From the NCBI GenBank assembly GCA_039927975.1, contig JBDSTZ010000474.1:1-9069 (forward strand): DNA of 9,069 nt. The letters are read 5' to 3'. Of this stretch, positions 6,351 to 9,069 are shown in pieces (position 1 is the first letter of the stretch; the number at the start of each line of letters is the position of its first letter). The notes beneath the pieces are model-generated. The model made no database searches, was not told the origin of the DNA, and was given only the letters and a program-made list of their open reading frames with translations. The DNA comes from JBDSTZ01 sp039927975 (GTDB lineage Bacteria > Pseudomonadota > Gammaproteobacteria > Burkholderiales > Burkholderiaceae_D). A program made the translations under genes and the position numbers.

Positions 6351-6374
6351 TGCTCTTATACATGCTTTTATACA
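6351..6374. repeat. 12-bp tandem duplication TGCTYTTATACA
   Basis: TGCTCTTATACA (6351-6362) is immediately followed by TGCTTTTATACA (6363-6374), a tandem repeat with one mismatch. It lies in the convergent gap between the DUF1993 and DUF1289 genes, next to a hairpin. No function is evident. Confidence 0.6.
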
Positions 6375-6376
6375 GC

Positions 6377-6417
6377 GAGGGCGCGTAGCGCCTCACTAAT
6401 ATGTAGCGGCGCGCCCT
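6377..6417. terminator. GC-rich inverted repeats between convergent genes, possible bidirectional terminator
   Basis: AGGGCGCG (6378-6385) is complementary to CGCGCCCT (6410-6417). Nested inside, GCGCC (6388-6392) pairs with GGCGC (6408-6412). A competing compact hairpin forms from GAGGGCGC and GCGCCTC around GTA (6377-6394), with one bulge. The location between two converging transcription units fits a shared terminator. Neither side has a strong T-run. Confidence 0.35.
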
Positions 6418-6423
6418 TACCGT

Positions 6424-6609
6424 TCAGGTATTGCGGCGCGGATAGCCCTGCGCCAGGATGCGCTGCCACACCAGCTCTTTTTGCTCAGGGCTCATCGAGA
6501 CCCAGTGCGCCACTTCGACCACCGTACGTCCGCAACCGCGGCAGATCTCGTCGAAGGTGGTCGAGCATACCGCCACGCAAGGCGTGTCGGGTCGGGCCGG
6601 CAAGCTCAC
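6424..6609 (-). CDS. DUF1289 domain small Cys-rich protein
   Basis: A 61-residue protein of the DUF1289 family. The pattern PCVAVCSTTFDEICRGCGRT supplies C11, C15, C23 and C26, followed by EVAHWVSMSPEQKELVW as in other members. Four cysteines in this spacing suggest binding of a metal or iron-sulfur cluster, which I infer rather than see. The function of the family is unknown. It starts at a GTG that overlaps the stop of the DUF1415 gene (GTGA), so the two are probably translationally coupled and cotranscribed. It is the last gene of the minus-strand group and converges on the DUF1993 gene. Confidence 0.88.
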   Translation of the reverse strand: MSLPARPDTPCVAVCSTTFDEICRGCGRTVVEVAHWVSMSPEQKELVWQRILAQGYPRRNT

Positions 6610-7184
6610 TTGGCCGGCCCCACGCCCAAGGCGTCCCAGCCTTCATGTCCCAGCTTTTGCATCGTCTCCATGTTTTTCTCGAAGATCTCGGCCGCCTCGG
6701 GAAAGGCTTCGACCGCGCGGTCGATGCTGTCCTCGCGCAGCAGGTGCAGGATCGGATACGGCGCCCGGTTGGTGTAGTTGCCGATGTCGTTGATATCGGT
6801 GTCGGCGAACTGGTATTGCGGGTGGAAGCTGGCGACCTGCAACTCACCGTCGAGCTGCATGTCTTCGACGGCGGCGTCGGCCACGTCGAGAAACTCGTTG
6901 TAGTCGAGGAAATCGTTCAGCACAAAAGGATGGATCAGCAGGGTCGTATCGATTTGTTCGGGATCGGTGTCCGACAGGAGTTGCAATTCCTCCATCAGTT
7001 GCTCAAGCAGGGCTTCGGGCGTGGTGGCGGCCGACACCACGTAGCGGACCTGCTTCTTCACGTGCACGGCTTTGGCGAAGGGACACAGGTTCAGGCCGAT
7101 GACGGCGCGTTCGAGCCAGCGTTCGGTGGCGGCGATGACCTGGTCGTCGTCGGCGTTCGTGGATGATGGGGTATTGGTACTCAT
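6606..7184 (-). CDS. DUF1415 family protein
   Basis: A 192-residue protein of the DUF1415 family, function unestablished. Diagnostic segments are GLNLCPFAK at 30-38, HPFVLNDFLDYNEFLD at 85-100, FHPQYQFADT at 120-129 and YTNRAPYPILHLLREDSI at 137-154. The repeated conserved Cys, His, Asp and Arg residues suggest an enzyme, but no reaction can be named from sequence. The start at 7184 gives the normal family length. An upstream in-frame extension only shadows the FMN reductase gene. The ribosome-binding site is weak (GAAAG about 8-10 nt away) and lies inside the right arm of an inverted repeat. It follows the FMN reductase gene by 52 bp and overlaps the DUF1289 gene by four bases, suggesting one operon, perhaps with an internal promoter. 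Confidence 0.9.
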   Translation of the reverse strand: MSTNTPSSTNADDDQVIAATERWLERAVIGLNLCPFAKAVHVKKQVRYVVSAATTPEALLEQLMEELQLLSDTDPEQIDTTLLIHPFVLNDFLDYNEFLDVADAAVEDMQLDGELQVASFHPQYQFADTDINDIGNYTNRAPYPILHLLREDSIDRAVEAFPEAAEIFEKNMETMQKLGHEGWDALGVGPAK

Positions 7185-7188
7185 GCTG

Positions 7189-7216
7189 GTGCTTTCAGTG
7201 GCGCTGCGCAAAGCAC
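7189..7216. promoter_or_regulatory. Inverted repeat GTGCTTT-N14-AAAGCAC before the DUF1415 start
   Basis: A perfect 7+7 bp inverted repeat (7189-7195 and 7210-7216) ends 4 bp upstream of the DUF1415 ATG. The 14-nt spacer holds GCGCAGCGC, itself able to fold. A minus-strand -10-like TACAAT lies just upstream at 7223-7218. The repeat could be an operator at an internal promoter, or an RNA hairpin covering the weak ribosome-binding site. Confidence 0.4.
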
Positions 7217-7236
7217 GATTGTACGGCAACGGCGCC

Positions 7237-7797
7237 TCAGACGCGTTCGCGGGCGGCCTGCGCCGTGGCGTCGCGGGCGGCCTGGGCCAGCGCGTCAAGG
7301 GCCGCCGCCAGGCCGGCGCACATCTCCGGACGCGCGAGAATGCCGTCGAGCGCGAGGCCACTGCCCTGCAATGGCAGGCTGATCGAGGCCGCTTCGACCA
7401 GGCTGGCCGACATGGTGGTCAATATTTCACGCAGCGACGCCTGAGCAACCGTGGCGCGCGGCGAGGTATTGATCAGCGCGACCGGCTTGCCGGGGAAGCT
7501 GGCCATGCTCACCGCCCAGTCGAGCGCGTTCTTGATCACGCCGGTGACGCCATGGGCGTACTCGGGGCTGGCGATCAGCAAGGCGTCGGCGGCGTCAATG
7601 CGGGCGCGCCAGGCGTCGACACCGGCCAGGCCGGCATTGTCGAGATCGGGATTGAACAGTGGCAGCGTGCCGATGCCCTGCTCCAGGACCACGCTGATGC
7701 CGGCCGACGCCAGCGCGCACGCGGCCTTGAGCACGGCAGTGTTGTACGAAGCGGCGCGCAAGCTGCCCGAGATGGCAAGGATGACAATATCAGACAT
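7237..7797 (-). CDS. NADPH-dependent FMN reductase / NAD(P)H:quinone reductase family protein
   Basis: A 186-residue flavodoxin-fold oxidoreductase. ILAISGSLRAASYN holds the FMN-phosphate loop GSLRxxSxN at residues 11-19. LLIASPEYAHGVTGVIKNALDW at 73-94 carries the family signature SPEYxxGxxGxxKNALDW, which binds the isoalloxazine ring. Members reduce FMN, quinones, azo dyes or chromate with NAD(P)H; the substrate here cannot be told. There is no signal peptide, so it is likely cytoplasmic. The ATG at 7797 gives the standard family start (MSDIVILAISGS). A modest GCGAG ribosome-binding site lies 7 nt upstream. It is followed on the same strand by the DUF1415 and DUF1289 genes. Confidence 0.92.
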   Translation of the reverse strand: MSDIVILAISGSLRAASYNTAVLKAACALASAGISVVLEQGIGTLPLFNPDLDNAGLAGVDAWRARIDAADALLIASPEYAHGVTGVIKNALDWAVSMASFPGKPVALINTSPRATVAQASLREILTTMSASLVEAASISLPLQGSGLALDGILARPEMCAGLAAALDALAQAARDATAQAARERV

Positions 7798-7835
7798 TAA
7801 ATATCTCGCTTGGTTCCATTACTAAACCTGCAATT

Positions 7836-7934
7836 TTACGCCAAGGTGGTATTACTCGCCGCCGCCGGCGAGCTCCCTGCCTGGGCGCCGATACTGCCCG
7901 CCTCGGCCGAATTCCCCATAGCAGAGTTTGCCAT
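7836..7934 (-). CDS. Possible 32-residue small protein or leader peptide
   Basis: A short open frame begins at an ATG (7934) with a strong ribosome-binding site AAGGGGGAG (7946-7938) at good spacing and ends in TAA 38 bp before the FMN reductase start. The peptide begins MANSAMGNSAEAGSIGAQ and is rich in Ala, Ser and Gly, with no Cys, no aromatic residue and no membrane segment. The codons are G/C-ending in the second half. A 7-bp GC-rich hairpin (CTCGCCG/CGGCGAG, 7855-7872) lies inside it. I recognise no family. It could be a real small protein, a leader peptide that tunes the downstream operon, or chance. The ribosome-binding site is better than that of most annotated genes in this window. 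Confidence 0.35.
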   Translation of the reverse strand: MANSAMGNSAEAGSIGAQAGSSPAAASNTTLA

Positions 7935-8085
7935 ATACTCCCCCTTGTATGCTTAAAATGACTATCGTAAACATACTGAAAGGATGACATATTTCGAACA
8001 TACCCCCGCCTTTTTGTGTTTTTATTGACCACGAAGTTGGCAAAAAGAGTAGGCAAGAAATTTGTTCATGAATCTGACATAACGC

Positions 8086-8115
8086 TTGACTCATCAGACA
8101 AGTGGTACGTACACT
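8086..8115 (+). promoter_or_regulatory. Sigma-70-like promoter of the lytic transglycosylase gene
   Basis: TTGACT (8086-8091, five of six to TTGACA) and TACACT (8110-8115, four of six to TATAAT) are 18 bp apart. Transcription would begin near 8122 and leave a leader of about 47 nt before the ATG at 8169. Confidence 0.55.
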
Positions 8116-8168
8116 GCCTCCTTATTCATCGTCAGTCCAGCAGTTCTTGGGCGCAACAATGGAAAGCT

Positions 8169-9069
8169 ATGCAACCAAATACCCGCAAGACCACCTCCTT
8201 GGCAGCGCTTGTTTTCTTGCTCGCTCCCGCCCTCTCGCCCGCATTGTCCCAGGCCGCTGACAGCCCGACCGCCGGCACCCAGAGCGTCCTGGCGGCGCGC
8301 CTCGCCGCCCTGCCTCAGCCGCTGGCGCCGCTCAAGGCCGACGACTACAAGGAAGCCGACCTGTGGGGCCGCATCCGCACCGGCTACGCGATTCCCGACA
8401 TCGACAACCAGCTCGTCACCAAGCACGTGACCTGGTACAGCACCCGTCCCGACTATATCGCCCGCACCTCGGCGCGCGCCTCGCGCTACCTCTATCACGT
8501 GGTGCAGGAGCTTGAAAAGCGCGGCATGCCGACCGAACTGGCGCTGCTGCCAATCATCGAGTCGGCGTTCAATCCGCAAGCCTATTCAAGCGCCAACGCG
8601 GCCGGCATGTGGCAATTCGTGCCCGGCACCGGCAAGGATTTCAACCTCAAGCAGAACATGTTCAAGGACGAGCGGCGCGGTGTGCTCACCTCGACCGACG
8701 CCGCCCTGAGCTATCTGCAAAAGCTGTACGGCATGTTCGGCGACTGGCAACTGGCGCTGGCCGCTTACAACTGGGGCGAAGGCAATGTCCAGCGCGCCAT
8801 CAAGCAAAACCAGGCTGCAGGCAAAGGCACCGATTTTGAAAGCCTGGCCGACCTGATGCCGGCCGAAACGCGCAACTACGTGCCCAAGCTGCAGGCGGTC
8901 AAGAACATCATCGCCAATCCGGCCCAGTACGGCGTGTCGCTGCCGGCGATCGACAACCAGCCCTACTTCACGGCGGTCGACAAGACCAGCGACATCGACC
9001 TGACCATCGCGGCCCAGCTGGCCGAAATGTCGCTCGACGACTTCAAGGCGCTCAATCCGCAGTTCAAGC
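8169..9069 (+). CDS. mltD: MltD-type lytic transglycosylase, N-terminal 300 residues (cut by window edge)
   Basis: A peptidoglycan lytic transglycosylase that cleaves the MurNAc-GlcNAc bond with 1,6-anhydro ring formation in the periplasm. A signal peptide (about residues 1-29, hydrophobic LAALVFLLAPALSPALS) precedes the mature part. E. coli MltD has a lipobox Cys, which is absent here, so export by signal peptidase I is more likely. The MltD upstream region (DLWGRIRTGYAIPDIDNQ) leads to the SLT domain at about 115-245. Catalytic E131 is in ESAFNP, with NAAGMWQFVPGTG at 143-155 and LALAAYNWGEGNVQRAI at 195-211. The segment after 270 (DIDLTIAAQLAEMSLDDFKALNP) leads towards the LysM repeats expected beyond the window. 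Start 8169 gives a proper signal peptide; the ribosome-binding site (GGA, 8161-8163) is weak. The gene has its own promoter. Confidence 0.92.
   Translation, partial: MQPNTRKTTSLAALVFLLAPALSPALSQAADSPTAGTQSVLAARLAALPQPLAPLKADDYKEADLWGRIRTGYAIPDIDNQLVTKHVTWYSTRPDYIARTSARASRYLYHVVQELEKRGMPTELALLPIIESAFNPQAYSSANAAGMWQFVPGTGKDFNLKQNMFKDERRGVLTSTDAALSYLQKLYGMFGDWQLALAAYNWGEGNVQRAIKQNQAAGKGTDFESLADLMPAETRNYVPKLQAVKNIIANPAQYGVSLPAIDNQPYFTAVDKTSDIDLTIAAQLAEMSLDDFKALNPQFK

Larger units (their letters stand above)
7798..8168. other. 371-bp intergenic region between FMN reductase and MltD genes
   Basis: This divergent gap is visibly AT-richer than the genes, especially from 7925 to 8100. It holds the small minus-strand open frame at 7836-7934 and several CATAC/GTATG words (7947-7951, 7972-7976, 7999-8003, with CATAT at 7988-7992). 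It also has a palindromic TTCGAA (7993-7998), the inverted repeat CTTTTTG/CAAAAAG (8010-8016 and 8041-8047) and the mltD promoter. No tRNA or known riboswitch is recognisable. The AT-rich part is probably the regulatory region for both directions. Confidence 0.6.

Noticed and set aside
7790..7819. Nine-codon ORF (MEPSEIFNV) overlapping the FMN reductase start, possible translational coupler
   Set aside because: Too short to judge, with no ribosome-binding site of its own; chance occurrence is likely.
7852..8094. 80-codon minus-strand frame across the intergenic region
   Set aside because: It starts without a ribosome-binding site, shows no family, and overlaps the better-supported small ORF. 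An internal ATG at about 8001 follows a G-rich stretch but gives no recognisable protein.
8159..8260. Short ORF (ATG at 8159) overlapping the start of the lytic transglycosylase in another frame
   Set aside because: It has no clear ribosome-binding site and no recognisable product, and the overlapping frame encodes a proper signal peptide.

Overview
This is a GC-rich, gene-dense chromosomal segment, most likely from a betaproteobacterium of the Oxalobacteraceae (Massilia/Duganella/Janthinobacterium type). That placement is inferred from the strong G/C preference at third codon positions, the tsaB-rimI-uracil-DNA glycosylase cluster, the DUF1415/DUF1289 pair, and the style of the GGDEF-EAL and MltD proteins. 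No rRNA, tRNA, insertion sequence, phage gene or CRISPR array is visible.

Left part (1-2460). On the minus strand runs a tightly overlapping operon, tsaB -> rimI -> family-4 uracil-DNA glycosylase (cut by the window edge): ATGA and GTGA four-base overlaps join the genes. TsaB serves t6A37 tRNA modification, RimI acetylates a ribosomal-protein N-terminus, and the glycosylase removes uracil from DNA. A thioredoxin-fold protein with a CGTC active site is divergent from tsaB. In this pair each start codon lies exactly 7 nt after a -10-like hexamer, with no Shine-Dalgarno sequence, so both transcripts may be leaderless. Next comes a small VapB-type antitoxin gene. Its partner vapC appears reduced to the first few codons, so the antitoxin is probably an orphan.

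Middle (2373-6263). A 1050-residue membrane-bound cyclic-di-GMP protein on the minus strand has two transmembrane segments, HAMP, three PAS domains, GGDEF and EAL. Both catalytic domains keep their signature residues and the GGDEF domain keeps its inhibitory RxxD site. Divergent from it is a DUF1993 gene with a good extended -10 promoter.

Right part (6264-9069). A convergent gap with hairpins and a 12-bp tandem duplication separates DUF1993 from a minus-strand group: NADPH-dependent FMN reductase -> DUF1415 -> DUF1289. The last two overlap by GTGA, and a 7+7 bp inverted repeat lies just upstream of the DUF1415 start. A 371-bp AT-richer intergenic region follows. It holds a possible 32-codon small ORF with a strong Shine-Dalgarno sequence on the minus strand and a sigma-70-like promoter on the plus strand. 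That promoter faces a membrane-bound or periplasmic lytic transglycosylase of the MltD family, truncated by the window end.

Most of the window is ordinary housekeeping and signalling sequence. I do not see a clear new multi-gene system. The items most worth a second look are the decayed vapBC locus, the paired leaderless promoters, the small ORF near 7.9 kb, and the inverted repeat in front of the DUF1415 gene.
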